NCBI RefSeq assembly: GCF_029210375.1
Contig: NZ_JARGER010000018.1
Span: 62,001-126,000 of the forward strand
DNA: 64,000 bases
Direction of reading: 5' to 3'
DNA from: Nocardioides sp. YIM 152315
Lineage (GTDB): Bacteria > Actinomycetota > Actinomycetes > Propionibacteriales > Nocardioidaceae
Under the pieces are notes generated by a model. That model was not told where the DNA came from and did no database searches. It saw nothing but the letters and a program-made list of their open reading frames with translations. Shown here piece after piece: positions 39,901 through 48,959 of the stretch. The stretch's first letter is position 1. Each line of letters opens with the position of its first letter. The position numbers and the translations under genes were made by a program.

Positions 39901-40518
39901 GTGAATCAGCCGACCGACCCGCCGACGCCGGGGAGCGCCGCTCGCCGGGTCGTGATCGCCGAGGACGAGGTCCTCATCCGCATGGACCTCGCGGAGATGC
40001 TCTCCGAGGAGGGGTACGACGTCGTCGGCCAGGCCGGCGACGGTGCCGCGGCGGTCGAGCTGGCCGAGGAGCTGCGCCCCGACCTGGTGATCCTCGACGT
40101 CAAGATGCCCGTGCTCGACGGCATCGCGGCCGCCGAGCGGATCGCGGGCGAGCGGATCGCGCCGGTCGTGATCCTGACGGCGTTCTCGCAGCGTGACCTG
40201 GTCGAGCGCGCCCGTGACGCGGGGGCGATGGCCTATCTGGTCAAGCCGTTCGGCCAGTCCGACCTGGTGCCGGCGATAGAGATGGCCGTCAGCCGGTTCA
40301 CCGAGCTGTCGATGCTCGAGGCGGAGGTCGCCGACCTCACCGAGCGGCTCGAGACCCGCAAGGCCGTCGACCGGGCCAAGAACGTGCTCCAGGAGCAGCT
40401 GAGCCTGACCGAGCCGGAGGCGTTCCGCTGGATCCAGAAGACCGCGATGGACCTGCGCCTGTCGATGCGACAGGTGGCCGAGGGCGTCATCACCCACGGC
40501 CCCGGGATCGCCGGCTGA
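39901..40518 (+). CDS. pdtaR: ANTAR-domain response regulator (PdtaR type)
   Basis: 205 aa. Receiver domain (about 15-130) with acidic pair ED (21-22), phosphoacceptor D66 in VILDVKMP and lysine in LVKPFG; then a C-terminal ANTAR RNA-binding domain (about 140-200, ETRKAVDRAKNVLQEQ...AFRWIQKTAMDLRLSMRQVAEGVI). ANTAR regulators bind paired hexaloop hairpins in mRNA leaders to prevent termination. In mycobacteria the partner is the kinase PdtaS; no kinase is nearby. GTG 39901 follows a -10 box by 7 bases, suggesting a leaderless mRNA. Confidence 0.9.
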   Translation: MNQPTDPPTPGSAARRVVIAEDEVLIRMDLAEMLSEEGYDVVGQAGDGAAAVELAEELRPDLVILDVKMPVLDGIAAAERIAGERIAPVVILTAFSQRDLVERARDAGAMAYLVKPFGQSDLVPAIEMAVSRFTELSMLEAEVADLTERLETRKAVDRAKNVLQEQLSLTEPEAFRWIQKTAMDLRLSMRQVAEGVITHGPGIAG

Positions 40519-40682
40519 GTCCCCGGACCGTCCGAGGCGGGCGCGGCGCACCGCGGCCGGATCACGCTTCGGTAACGCCCTGGCGTGCTGCGGACGACGC
40601 GCGAGGGGAAGTGGCGCGCACCACATCGTTGACCCCTAGACTGCCGTGCGAACCCGGCCGGGTTCTGGATGGGAGGACCGAG

Positions 40683-42002
40683 TTGAAGTCTCGACACATC
40701 GTCCGTGAGCGGGCGATGGTCCGGGGGGCAGCGGGACTGATCCTCGCGCTGCTGCTCGCGCCCTTGCTCGCGCTGATCCCCACGGGGGCGGCACATGCCG
40801 TGGACACCCTGTGCCTACCAGGACCGGAGGCGGCCTGCATCGCGGGCACCATCCGCACCGAGGACGGGCCGCTGGCCGACGTCACGCTGACGGTCACGGA
40901 CGAGGCCGGCACCGAGCAGGAGGTCACGACCGGCGAGACCGGCAAGTGGAACCTCCAGCTCGACCAGGAGGGGCCCTACGTCGTCAAGATCGACACCGAC
41001 TCGCTGCCGGACGACGTGGTCGTCACCGAGGACGAGGTCACCGTCAAGGCGACGTTCGGTGCCACCAGGCCCGCGCTCTTCGAGGTCCGCACCGAGTCCT
41101 ACAGCGCCGAGACCAGCAAGTTCGACGAGCTCGTGCAGAGCACGGTGAACGGGATCCGGCTCGGCCTGCTGCTCGCGCTCGCGTCGGTCGGACTCTCCCT
41201 GATCTACGGCACCACCGGCCTGTCGAACTTCGCGCACGCCGAGCAGGTGACCCTGGGCGGGCTGCTCGGCTACTTCTTCGTCAACCAACAGGGCCTGAGC
41301 CTGGTGGTGGGCGGGGTGCTGGTGGTGATCGTCTGTGCGTTCACCGGCTGGTTCCAGGACCGCGTGCTCTGGCAGCCGTTGCGCCGTCGCGGTCTGGGCC
41401 TGATCCAGATGATGATCGTGACGATCGGCCTCTCGCTGGCGCTCCAGTACGTCTTCCAGTACGCCGTGGGCGCGCGGACGGTCCGCGTCGAGCAGGCCAA
41501 CCCGGAGGTCAGCACGTTCGGGCCGGTCACGATCACGAACCAGTCGATCGTGGCGATGGCCATCTCGGTGGTCGTCCTCGCGCTCGTCGGCTACGCGCTG
41601 CTGCGCACCCGCGTCGGCCGCGCCACCCGCGCCGTGTCCGACAACCCGGCCCTGGCGGCCGCGTCGGGCATCGACACCGACCGGGTGATCCGCCTCGTGT
41701 GGACGGTCGCGATGGGGCTCGCCGGCCTCTCCGGCCTCCTCTACGCGCTGGTCACCAACGGCATCAAGTGGGACTCCGGCATGCAGATCCTGCTGCTGCT
41801 CTTCGCAGCGGTCACGCTCGGTGGCCTCGGTACGGCGTTCGGCGCGCTCCTCGGCTCGCTGATCATCGGCCTGGTCGTCGAGCTCTCGCCGGTGCTGGGC
41901 ATGCCCGGTGACTTCAAGTACGCGACCGCGATGTTGATCCTGATCCTGCTCCTGCTCGTGCGGCCGCAAGGCCTGCTCGGCAAGCCGCAGCGGGTCGGGT
42001 AA
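40683..42002 (+). CDS. livH: Branched-chain amino-acid ABC permease LivH with fused extracytoplasmic domain
   Basis: 439 aa from TTG 40683, which has gggagg 7-12 bases upstream. Residues 1-39 are a signal peptide with cut site AAHA-V. Residues 44-125 form an extra exported domain with two cysteines (C44, C52) and a beta-sandwich/carboxypeptidase-regulatory-like pattern (GTIRTEDGPLADVTLTV, GKWNLQLD). Residues 150-435 are the LivH permease (VNGIRLGLLLALASVGLSLIYG, NFAHAEQVTLG, AVSDNPALAAASGID). First gene of a livHMGF operon. The added domain is unusual for LivH. TAGACT at 40637-40642 is a -10 candidate. Confidence 0.86.
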   Translation: MKSRHIVRERAMVRGAAGLILALLLAPLLALIPTGAAHAVDTLCLPGPEAACIAGTIRTEDGPLADVTLTVTDEAGTEQEVTTGETGKWNLQLDQEGPYVVKIDTDSLPDDVVVTEDEVTVKATFGATRPALFEVRTESYSAETSKFDELVQSTVNGIRLGLLLALASVGLSLIYGTTGLSNFAHAEQVTLGGLLGYFFVNQQGLSLVVGGVLVVIVCAFTGWFQDRVLWQPLRRRGLGLIQMMIVTIGLSLALQYVFQYAVGARTVRVEQANPEVSTFGPVTITNQSIVAMAISVVVLALVGYALLRTRVGRATRAVSDNPALAAASGIDTDRVIRLVWTVAMGLAGLSGLLYALVTNGIKWDSGMQILLLLFAAVTLGGLGTAFGALLGSLIIGLVVELSPVLGMPGDFKYATAMLILILLLLVRPQGLLGKPQRVG

Positions 42003-42019
42003 GGGAGGGACTGACGACC

Positions 42020-43195
42020 ATGGACGACATCCAGTTCATCCTCAACGGCATGATGCGCGAGGCGCTCTCGCCGCAGACGGCCGCCGTCGCCATCGCGGTG
42101 ATCGGCCTGAACATCCACTTCGGCTTCACCGGCCTGATCAACATCGGCCAGTCGGCCTTCATGCTGCTCGGCGCCTACGGTTTCGCCATCTCGATCTGGC
42201 ACGGCCTGCCGATGGTGGTCGGCCTGCTGTTCGGCTTCGGCGCGGCGTTCGTGTTCGCGCTCGTGCTGGGCGCTCCGACCCTGAAGCTGCGAGGTGACTA
42301 TCTCGCGATCGTCACGATCTCGGCGGCGGAGATCATCAGGTACGTCGGCAGGTCGGCGCTGCTGACCGACTTCACCGGCTCCGCCCAGGGCATCCCGGGC
42401 AGCCAGTTCCGCGACCCGTTCACGAACCTGTCCTTCTTCGGCGGCGGGCAGTTCACGCTGCTGCCGTTCAACTACACCGACGTCGCCGACGGGGCGGCGT
42501 GGTTGCGGATCATCGGCTGGGTGCTCGTCGTCGCGGTGATCGTGCTCGTCGTCCAGCGCCTCCGCAAGGGCCATGCCTTCGCGGGCATCGGGCAGGCGGC
42601 GCTGATGCTGGGCCTGATCGTCGTCGGCCTGTTCCTGCTGTTCTTCCTCTTCCCGGTGCCCAACCAGCGCACCGGTGTCAACGGCTGGTGGGTCCGCTTC
42701 ATCGCGTGGGGCCTGGTGCTCGTGTGCACCCTGCTGGTCTACCTGCTGGTCCGCAGCCCGTGGGGCCGCCTGCTCCGCGGCATCCGCGAGGACGAGGACG
42801 CGATCCGGTCGCTCGGCAAGAACGTCTTCGCGATCAAGATGCAGGCGCTGATCATCGGCGGCCTGTTCGGCGCGCTGGGCGGCATGGTCTACGTGCTGCC
42901 GGCGAGCGTGCAACCGGACTCGATGGGACGCTCGCTGACGTTCTTCTGCTACACCGCGCTGCTGCTCGGTGGCGCCGCGACGATCTTCGGGCCGGTGCTC
43001 GGCGCGATCATCTTCTTCGCGGCCCGCATCGGCATCAAGTACACCTCCGCGGCGTACGTGCCGGACAGCATCATGAACGGCCAGCAGACCGAGCAGTTCT
43101 CCTACATCGTCGTCGGTGTGGCGTTGATGCTGATCGTGATCTTCAGACCACAGGGCATCCTGGGCAACAAGAGGGAGCTGCGTTTCAATGTCTGA
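42020..43195 (+). CDS. livM: Branched-chain amino-acid ABC permease LivM
   Basis: 391 aa membrane permease. LivM motifs: GLNIHFGFTGLINIGQSAFM, APTLKLRGDYLAIVTISAAEI (in parts), and the coupling-helix region WGRLLRGIREDEDAIRSLGKN that contacts the ATPase. Between them an inserted, slightly longer periplasmic stretch (about 125-165, Gly/Phe-rich). 17 bases after livH and overlapping livG by 8 bases. Confidence 0.92.
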   Translation: MDDIQFILNGMMREALSPQTAAVAIAVIGLNIHFGFTGLINIGQSAFMLLGAYGFAISIWHGLPMVVGLLFGFGAAFVFALVLGAPTLKLRGDYLAIVTISAAEIIRYVGRSALLTDFTGSAQGIPGSQFRDPFTNLSFFGGGQFTLLPFNYTDVADGAAWLRIIGWVLVVAVIVLVVQRLRKGHAFAGIGQAALMLGLIVVGLFLLFFLFPVPNQRTGVNGWWVRFIAWGLVLVCTLLVYLLVRSPWGRLLRGIREDEDAIRSLGKNVFAIKMQALIIGGLFGALGGMVYVLPASVQPDSMGRSLTFFCYTALLLGGAATIFGPVLGAIIFFAARIGIKYTSAAYVPDSIMNGQQTEQFSYIVVGVALMLIVIFRPQGILGNKRELRFNV

Positions 43196-44186
43196 CCAGA
43201 TGTCATCCCCGACCGTGGCGCCGGGCGGCCTCGCGGACCCGGAGGCCCGCCGGGCGCTGGTCGCGGGCTTCGAGGCCGCACCGGGCGCGAGCAAGCCGGA
43301 CCCGATCCTGGAGGTCGACGCCATCGTCCGTCAGTTCGGCGGCATGACGGCCGTCGACGTCCAGCACCTCGAGGTGCAGCGCGGCCTGATCACGGCGCTG
43401 ATCGGTCCCAACGGCGCCGGCAAGACGACGTTCTTCAACCTGATCACCGGCTTCGACCGGCCGACCTCGGCCGGCGCGGGTGCCCACTGGGCGTTCGACG
43501 GCCAGAAGCTCGACAAGACCTCGGCCTCGAGCGTCGCGCGGGCCGGCATGGTCCGGACCTTCCAGCTCACGAAGGCGCTCAGCGCCATGACGGTGATCGA
43601 GAACATGATGCTCGGCGCCCAGAACCAGGCGGGCGAGAACCTCGTCAAGTCGATCTTCCGCGGCACCTGGCGCAAGCAGGAGCAGGAGATCGAGGCGAAG
43701 GCCGACGAGCTGCTCCAGCGGTTCAAGCTCTACGAGAAGAAGCACGACTACGCCGGCAGCCTCTCGGGTGGCCAGCGCAAGCTCCTCGAGATGGCGCGGG
43801 CGCTGATGAGCGACCCGAAGATGATCATGCTCGACGAGCCGATGGCGGGCGTGAACCCCGCGCTCACCCAGTCGCTGCTCGGCCACATCCAGAGCCTGCG
43901 CGACGAAGGCATGACCGTGCTCTTCGTCGAGCACGACATGCACGTCGTACGCCACATCTCGGACTGGGTGGCGGTGATGGCGGAGGGCAGGTTGGTCGCC
44001 GAGGGCCCGGCCGACTCGGTGATGTCGGACCCGGCCGTGATCGACGCCTACCTCGGCGCCCACCACGACACCGACCTCGGCGACGACGCCCTTCTCTCCG
44101 ACCAGACGATGGACGAGCTGGCCGAGGAGGTCGCGGTCGAGGATGCCGAGCGCGAGGCCGAGGAAGAGGCGGAGGGACTGCGATGA
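43188..44186 (+). CDS. livG: Branched-chain amino-acid ABC ATPase LivG
   Basis: 332 aa, longer than usual because of an N-terminal extension (1-35) and an acidic C-terminal tail (about 290-332, Glu/Asp-rich). NBD: Walker A GPNGAGKTT, LivG-specific ARAGMVRTFQLTKALSAMTV, signature SGGQRKLLEMARAL, Walker B MIMLDEPMAGVNP, and H-loop VEHDMHVV. Pairs with LivF. ATG 43188 overlaps livM; ATGA overlap with livF. Confidence 0.93.
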   Translation: MSDQMSSPTVAPGGLADPEARRALVAGFEAAPGASKPDPILEVDAIVRQFGGMTAVDVQHLEVQRGLITALIGPNGAGKTTFFNLITGFDRPTSAGAGAHWAFDGQKLDKTSASSVARAGMVRTFQLTKALSAMTVIENMMLGAQNQAGENLVKSIFRGTWRKQEQEIEAKADELLQRFKLYEKKHDYAGSLSGGQRKLLEMARALMSDPKMIMLDEPMAGVNPALTQSLLGHIQSLRDEGMTVLFVEHDMHVVRHISDWVAVMAEGRLVAEGPADSVMSDPAVIDAYLGAHHDTDLGDDALLSDQTMDELAEEVAVEDAEREAEEEAEGLR

Positions 44187-44977
44187 CCGAGCACCAGACG
44201 GGTGGCACCGCCACCGAGACCCGGACCCCGGTGGTGGAGGCCCGCGACATCGTCGCCGGCTACCTCCCGGGTGTGAACATCCTCAACGGCTGCAGCCTGG
44301 TCGCCTACCCGGGCGAGATGATCGGCATCATCGGCCCGAACGGCGCCGGCAAGTCGACCCTGCTCAAGGCAATGTTCGGTCTCGTCAAGGTCCACTCCGG
44401 CTCCGTGATGCTCGGCGACCGCGACATCACCAACCTGCGCACCAACCAGCTGGTGGAGATGGGCGTGGGCTTCGTGCCGCAGACCAACAACGTCTTCCCC
44501 TCGCTGAGCATCGAGGAGAACCTGCGGATGGGGCTCTTCCTGCGCCCCAAGAAGGTGCGCGAGCGCCTGGACGCCATGTGGGACCTCTTCCCGGTGCTGC
44601 ACGACCGGCGCAACCAGAGCGCGGGCGCGCTCTCCGGTGGTGAGCGCCAGTCGCTGGCGATGGCCCGGGCGCTGATGATGGAGCCGTCGGTGCTGCTGCT
44701 CGACGAGCCCTCCGCGGGCCTCTCGCCGGTGCGCCAGGACGAGACGTTCCTGCGCACCCGCCGCATCAACAAGACCGGCGTCTGCGTGGTGATGGTCGAG
44801 CAGAACGCCCGCCGCTGCCTGCAGATCTGCGACCGCGGCTACGTGCTCGACCAGGGCCGGGACGCCTACACCGGCACCGGCCGCGAGCTCGCCAACGACC
44901 CCAAGGTCATCGAGCTCTACCTCGGCACCCTCGCCAAGGACGTCGACGAGCAGCGCGACGGCGGCCACCCCGAGTAG
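44183..44977 (+). CDS. livF: Branched-chain amino-acid ABC ATPase LivF
   Basis: 264 aa. Walker A GPNGAGKST, VGFVPQTNNVFPSLSIEENL (Q-loop region), signature SGGERQSLAMARAL, Walker B VLLLDEPSAGLSP, H-loop replaced by VMVEQNARRCLQ (Gln, normal in LivF). Start ATG 44183 overlaps the livG stop. A terminator array follows. Confidence 0.93.
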   Translation: MTEHQTGGTATETRTPVVEARDIVAGYLPGVNILNGCSLVAYPGEMIGIIGPNGAGKSTLLKAMFGLVKVHSGSVMLGDRDITNLRTNQLVEMGVGFVPQTNNVFPSLSIEENLRMGLFLRPKKVRERLDAMWDLFPVLHDRRNQSAGALSGGERQSLAMARALMMEPSVLLLDEPSAGLSPVRQDETFLRTRRINKTGVCVVMVEQNARRCLQICDRGYVLDQGRDAYTGTGRELANDPKVIELYLGTLAKDVDEQRDGGHPE

Positions 44978-44978
44978 T

Positions 44979-45028
44979 CGACCCGCCCGAAACTGCACGG
45001 CGACCCGCCCGAAACTTTCGGGCGGGTC
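44979..45028. terminator. Terminator hairpin after livF, repeat family C plus a lone arm
   Basis: 45002-45014 gacccgcccgaaa, c, then the reverse complement 45016-45028, identical to the inner part of the gltD terminator and followed by cgtcattt. A lone extra copy of the left arm (tcgacccgcccgaaactg) sits at 44978-44995. Confidence 0.75.
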
Positions 45029-45044
45029 GACGTCATTTGCAGGC

Positions 45045-45076
45045 GAGGGGCCCCGGACCGAAGTCCGGGGCCCCTC
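45045..45076. terminator. Bidirectional terminator between livF and livK
   Basis: gaggggccccggac, loop cgaa, gtccggggcccctc: a perfect 14-bp stem with a tetraloop, 26 bases before the livK stop (minus strand). Confidence 0.85.
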
Positions 45077-45102
45077 GTTGAGCTCAGCGGGTGATCGTCA
45101 GA

Positions 45103-46455
45103 TCACTTGCTGCCCTCCACGGTGCTGGTGAGCTCGTTCTTGTTGTCGGCGTTGTAGGTGTAGATGCCGACGAACGCCGAGGACGGGTCGTTCTGCTTGT
45201 CGATCGGACCGATGCCCGAGGGTCCGGCGTACCGGATCTCGCTGCCCTCGTCGAGCAGCGCGACGCAGTCGGCGTACGACTTGCACTCCTCGCCGTCGGT
45301 CGCGCCGGAGACGGCCGCGAGGTTGTCGCGGATCGTCTTCGGGTCGGTCGCCCCGCCCTTCACCGCGGCGAGCGCGGCGAGGATCGTGGCGTCGTAGGAC
45401 TCAGCGCCGTACGCGAAGTCCGTGAGCTTCTGACCCTCGGCGGCGTCGTACCAGGCGACGAGGCGGTCCTTGAAGCCCTGCTCCGGGTCGGCGCCGGGGA
45501 TCGTGCCCTGAGCGCCCTCGAGGGTGCCGGGCTCGAAGTCCTTGGTGTAGTCGGCGGTGTTGCCGTCGGTGTAGTAGGTCTTCGCCATGTCCCAGCCCTG
45601 GGCCTTGAGCTCGGGGACGATCGACTTGGTCTCGTCGAACGCGAGCACCACGATCGCGTCGGGCTTCGCGGCGAGGACGCCGCTGACCTCGGCGGAGAAC
45701 GTCGTCTGGCCGGCCGGGAACTCGTCGCCGTCACCCTTGCAGCCGTAGACGCAGGAGCCGCCCGCGCCCTCGACGGTCGCCTGGACGGCGTTGCGCAGAC
45801 CGGTGCCGTAGGTGTCGTTGAACACCAGGAAGCCGACCTTCGTGTAGCCGTCGGTCGAGATCAGGGTGCCGAGCGCGTTGCCCTGGATGCCGTCCGGCGG
45901 CGCGGTGCGGAAGTACCACGGCGAGTAGCCGGACAGGTCGACCGCGGTGTTCGCCGGCGAGATCTCGACGATCTTGTTGTCGGCGAAGGTGTCGACGACG
46001 TTCAGCGAGACGCTGGACGACGCGGCGCCGATGACGACCGACGGCTTGCTGGCCACGAGCGTGCCGGCCGAGGCCGTCGAGACCGACATGTCGGTCGAGT
46101 CGCCGGAGTCCTGGATGTCGTGGCAGGCCTGGGCGCCGCCGACGCCACCAGCGGCGTTGATGTCCGAGACCGCCAGGCCGACGCCCGAGATCTCCGGCGG
46201 GCCGAGGTATGCCAGGTTGCCGGTGAGCGGCAGGATGCCGCCCGCCCGGAACGTGTCGGCGCTGGTCTGGTTACCGGCGCACTTGTCGTTCGTGAGCGAG
46301 TCCGCCGCGGGGGCAGACTCGGAGGCCGTCGGGGTGTCGTCGGCCGCGGGCTCGTCGCCGCCGTCGGAGTCGTCTCCGCAGGCGGTCAGGGCGAAGCTGA
46401 GGGCGGCAGTGCCCGCCATCAACCGCACCCACGTGGCGGTTCTGGATCGATTCAC
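45103..46455 (-). CDS. livK: Branched-chain amino-acid ABC substrate-binding lipoprotein
   Basis: 450 aa. Lipobox LTAC with lipidated C26, an acidic Asp/Glu/Pro/Ala-rich linker (27-58), then a periplasmic-binding fold type I of the LivJ/K class (GGILPLTGNLAYLG, GLAVSDINAAGG, KVGFLVFNDTYGTG, YGAESYDATI). GTG 46455 chosen because it is followed by a proper signal peptide (NRSRTATWVRLMAGTAALSF) and gaaagg lies upstream. Convergent with livHMGF rather than in the operon, with terminators between, so it can be expressed independently. Confidence 0.9.
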   Translation of the reverse strand: MNRSRTATWVRLMAGTAALSFALTACGDDSDGGDEPAADDTPTASESAPAADSLTNDKCAGNQTSADTFRAGGILPLTGNLAYLGPPEISGVGLAVSDINAAGGVGGAQACHDIQDSGDSTDMSVSTASAGTLVASKPSVVIGAASSSVSLNVVDTFADNKIVEISPANTAVDLSGYSPWYFRTAPPDGIQGNALGTLISTDGYTKVGFLVFNDTYGTGLRNAVQATVEGAGGSCVYGCKGDGDEFPAGQTTFSAEVSGVLAAKPDAIVVLAFDETKSIVPELKAQGWDMAKTYYTDGNTADYTKDFEPGTLEGAQGTIPGADPEQGFKDRLVAWYDAAEGQKLTDFAYGAESYDATILAALAAVKGGATDPKTIRDNLAAVSGATDGEECKSYADCVALLDEGSEIRYAGPSGIGPIDKQNDPSSAFVGIYTYNADNKNELTSTVEGSK

Positions 46456-46590
46456 GGGGTGAACCTTTCTGTCGCGTTGATGCACTACACCGCGCCCGTC
46501 CTCGGGAGAGACCGGGCATAGCCCTGTCACCGTAGGTCCGGCCACCGGGCGCAGTGACGTACGGCACCCTGTCGTTAGCGAACCGTTACG

Positions 46591-47337
46591 TCAATGCAGT
46601 ACGGCGACGATCTCCACGAGTGCCGGTGCCACGAGCAGCGCCGGGAGCAGGTCGGCGACCGGGATCTCCCGCACGCGGAGCAGGCGCAGGGCGACCCCGA
46701 CGAGCAGGAGACCACCGGTCGCCGTGATCGCGGCGAGGTGGGCGTCGGGCAGGACGTCGCCGAGCCCGAGGCCCAGGAGTGTCAGGCTGCCCTGGATGCC
46801 GATGATGGTGACCACGCTCGCCGCGACCCCCCACCCGAAGGACGCCGCGAACGCGATCGCCGCGAACCCGTCGAGCGCGGCCTTCAGGAACAGCTGGTCC
46901 GCGCCGTTGCCGAGCCCGTCGTTGAGCGACCCCAGGATCGTCAGCGGCCCGGTGCAGAAGACGAGCGAGGAGACCACGAAGCCCTCGATGAAGCGGTGTC
47001 GGTCCGCCGAGGTCGTCCCGCCCGCGAGGCGGCGCTGCAGCCAGCCGCCGAAGGACTCGACCCGCGACTCGAGCCGCAGCAGGGAGCCCGCGATCCCGCC
47101 GACCAGCAGGGCGCCGAGCACGATCAGCATCGGTGCGCTCTGCCCGACCAGGTCGGAGAGGTCGTCGTCGAGCACCGCCATCGCCGACGTACCGGCGATC
47201 AGGAGCGTGACGAGGCCCAGGGAGTCGGTCACGACCTCGCGGGTGCGGACGGGGAGCCGGTTGCCCAGAAGCACGCCGATCGTGCTCCCGATCAGCACCG
47301 TGGCGACGTTCACGAGGGTGCCGATACCGGGGATCAC
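46591..47337 (-). CDS. DUF554 membrane protein
   Basis: 248 aa with six to seven membrane segments. Starts MIPGIGTLVNVATVLIGSTIG and has CTGPLTILGSLNDGL, the hallmark of DUF554 (YdfK/YqgA). Function unknown, sometimes called a possible transporter. gagga lies upstream of the start; promoter likely in the 114-base gap shared with the divergent GNAT gene (TACGCT on the minus strand, near 47369-47374). Confidence 0.88.
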   Translation of the reverse strand: MIPGIGTLVNVATVLIGSTIGVLLGNRLPVRTREVVTDSLGLVTLLIAGTSAMAVLDDDLSDLVGQSAPMLIVLGALLVGGIAGSLLRLESRVESFGGWLQRRLAGGTTSADRHRFIEGFVVSSLVFCTGPLTILGSLNDGLGNGADQLFLKAALDGFAAIAFAASFGWGVAASVVTIIGIQGSLTLLGLGLGDVLPDAHLAAITATGGLLLVGVALRLLRVREIPVADLLPALLVAPALVEIVAVLH

Positions 47338-47451
47338 GGGACTCCTCTGACAGGTCGGGGAGGCTGAGCGTAGTCTCTACCGTTGGAGGAGCCGCGTACG
47401 GGGGACGGGAGACGTGGCCGACCTGAGAGGTCCGGGAAAAGGCATGGCTCG

Positions 47452-48027
47452 ATGAGTCGCTCGCTGGTGTCGCTTCGCGCGGTGACCCCCGAGGACGCGT
47501 CCCACCTGGCCGAGGTGTGGGCCGACGTCATCCGCAGGATCGGCCCCGAGGACCAGGTCGTCGACATGGCGACCGTGATCGCCGGCGTCCTGGGGTCCGA
47601 GGACCAGCGCATCGTGGTCGCGGAGTACGACGGCCACTTCGCCGGCGCCGTCCATCTCGAGCGCACGACGATGTCGGCGCTCAACCTCGAGCCGGTCGTC
47701 CGGGCGCTGTCGCCGCACGTGCTCGCGCCGTTCCGGCGACACGGCGTGGGGACCGCGCTGATGGACGCCGCGGTCACGTGGGCCGAGGAGCTCGGCATCA
47801 CGCACGTCGCGACCGCGGCCGTCGCGGGCTCGCGCGACGCCAACCGGTTCATGGCCCGGATCGCGCTCGGCCCGTACGCCGTGCTGCGCGTCGCCACGAC
47901 CCACGCGGTCCGCAGCCGGCTGAGCGCCCACCGCCGACCCGTCGCCGCCGGGGGAGGCCGCCAGCTCACCCAGGTCCTCGCCGCCCGCCGCTCGCTGCGC
48001 CGCAGTCGCGCCGGCGTGGAGGGCTGA
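47452..48027 (+). CDS. GNAT-family acetyltransferase
   Basis: 191 aa. N-terminal VSLRAVTPEDASHLAEVW and the acetyl-CoA loop LAPFRRHGVGTALMDAAV (given in part: RRHGVGTALM) mark a GNAT; the C-terminal 40 residues are Arg-rich. Substrate unknown. ATG 47452 preceded by gggaaaagg; a frame extension to 47383 has no RBS. TAGTCT at 47371-47376 is a -10 candidate. Confidence 0.75.
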   Translation: MSRSLVSLRAVTPEDASHLAEVWADVIRRIGPEDQVVDMATVIAGVLGSEDQRIVVAEYDGHFAGAVHLERTTMSALNLEPVVRALSPHVLAPFRRHGVGTALMDAAVTWAEELGITHVATAAVAGSRDANRFMARIALGPYAVLRVATTHAVRSRLSAHRRPVAAGGGRQLTQVLAARRSLRRSRAGVEG

Positions 48028-48032
48028 GCTAG

Positions 48033-48959
48033 CTAGGCGTCCGTGGAGAACCAGGGCACCTCGCTGTAGGGGATCGTGACGTTGGCGATGCCGGGGCCGG
48101 CGGCGGCCTTGGGGGCCGGGACCGGGAAGAACTGGCCGATGACGGCCGTGTCGGCCTGGGGCAGGCCCACCGGTCCGGCGGCGCCCGCGGCCGGAGCGGC
48201 GCCGGCCTTGGTCAGGTAGTTGACCGCCACGTAGACGGTGTCGGTCCTGGCGCCGTCGGTGTCTCCGGCCTGGACGCTGTAGCCGACGATGTTCTTGGTG
48301 AAGGTGATGGAGAAGGCTGCGTTCTGGACGCCCGGGTTGCCGTGCTTGGGGATCGGGCCGGCCCCTCCGGCAACCGGCCAGGTGAAGTTGCCGGGCACGG
48401 TCGGAGCGACCTGCTTGACGAACTCACGCTTGGCGACGTTGAGCGCGTACATGTGCCAGGCCGGGGTGGCGAAGCGGCTGCTGACCTTGTACGACGGGAT
48501 GTCCTGGAGCCCGGTGAGCAGGTTCGTCATGCCGCTCTTCTTCCCGACCTTCGCGGTGCGTTGCTCCATGTTCTGCAGGGTGTTCTCCGCACCGTGACGG
48601 GAGGTGGAGTGGTAGCCCGGCAGCGTCGCCTCGGCGCTGCGCTCCCCGGTGTTGTGCTGCTGCCAGTAGGGGTTCGACTTCGAGCGGCGGGGGTCGATCC
48701 TCTCCTTGACCCACTCGGGTGCCGCAGGGACATAGGAGAAGAGGTCGGTGAAGTCGCGGCGGATGACCGGCCCCGAGGCCGGCCCGGCGACCGGGCCGGT
48801 GACCAGGCCCGCGATCGGAACGGCGGCGGCCGACTGCGGGCCCCATCCGTCGGCCCGCTCCGCCACGCGCCCAGGCTGGGCCGGCGTCGCCGCGTCGACC
48901 TGCTGGTCGTGCTTCTTCTTGCGCTCGAGGTCTCCCTCGCGCCGGGTCGTGCCGCTCAT
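48033..48959 (-). CDS. Unrecognised 308-aa protein in accessory stretch
   Basis: I do not recognise a family. Residues 1-65 are charged then Ala/Gly/Pro-rich, with a GPVAGPASGPV repeat; residues 66-140 are polar with WVKERIDPRRSKSNPYWQQ; residues 140-300 look like a beta-rich domain (FSITFTKNIVGYSVQAGD, DTVYVAVNYL) ending in VTIPYSEVPWFSTDA. No signal peptide or membrane segment. ATG 48959 has gagggaggtcgca just upstream. Divergent from the cysteine-cluster gene across 120 bases. Given the AAA+ ATPase nearby a link to a contractile-injection-type system is conceivable but unproven. Confidence 0.6.
   Translation of the reverse strand: MSGTTRREGDLERKKKHDQQVDAATPAQPGRVAERADGWGPQSAAAVPIAGLVTGPVAGPASGPVIRRDFTDLFSYVPAAPEWVKERIDPRRSKSNPYWQQHNTGERSAEATLPGYHSTSRHGAENTLQNMEQRTAKVGKKSGMTNLLTGLQDIPSYKVSSRFATPAWHMYALNVAKREFVKQVAPTVPGNFTWPVAGGAGPIPKHGNPGVQNAAFSITFTKNIVGYSVQAGDTDGARTDTVYVAVNYLTKAGAAPAAGAAGPVGLPQADTAVIGQFFPVPAPKAAAGPGIANVTIPYSEVPWFSTDA

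Noticed and set aside
40629..40642. TTGACC and TAGACT before livH as a -35/-10 pair
   Set aside because: Only two bases separate them; the spacing is impossible for one promoter.
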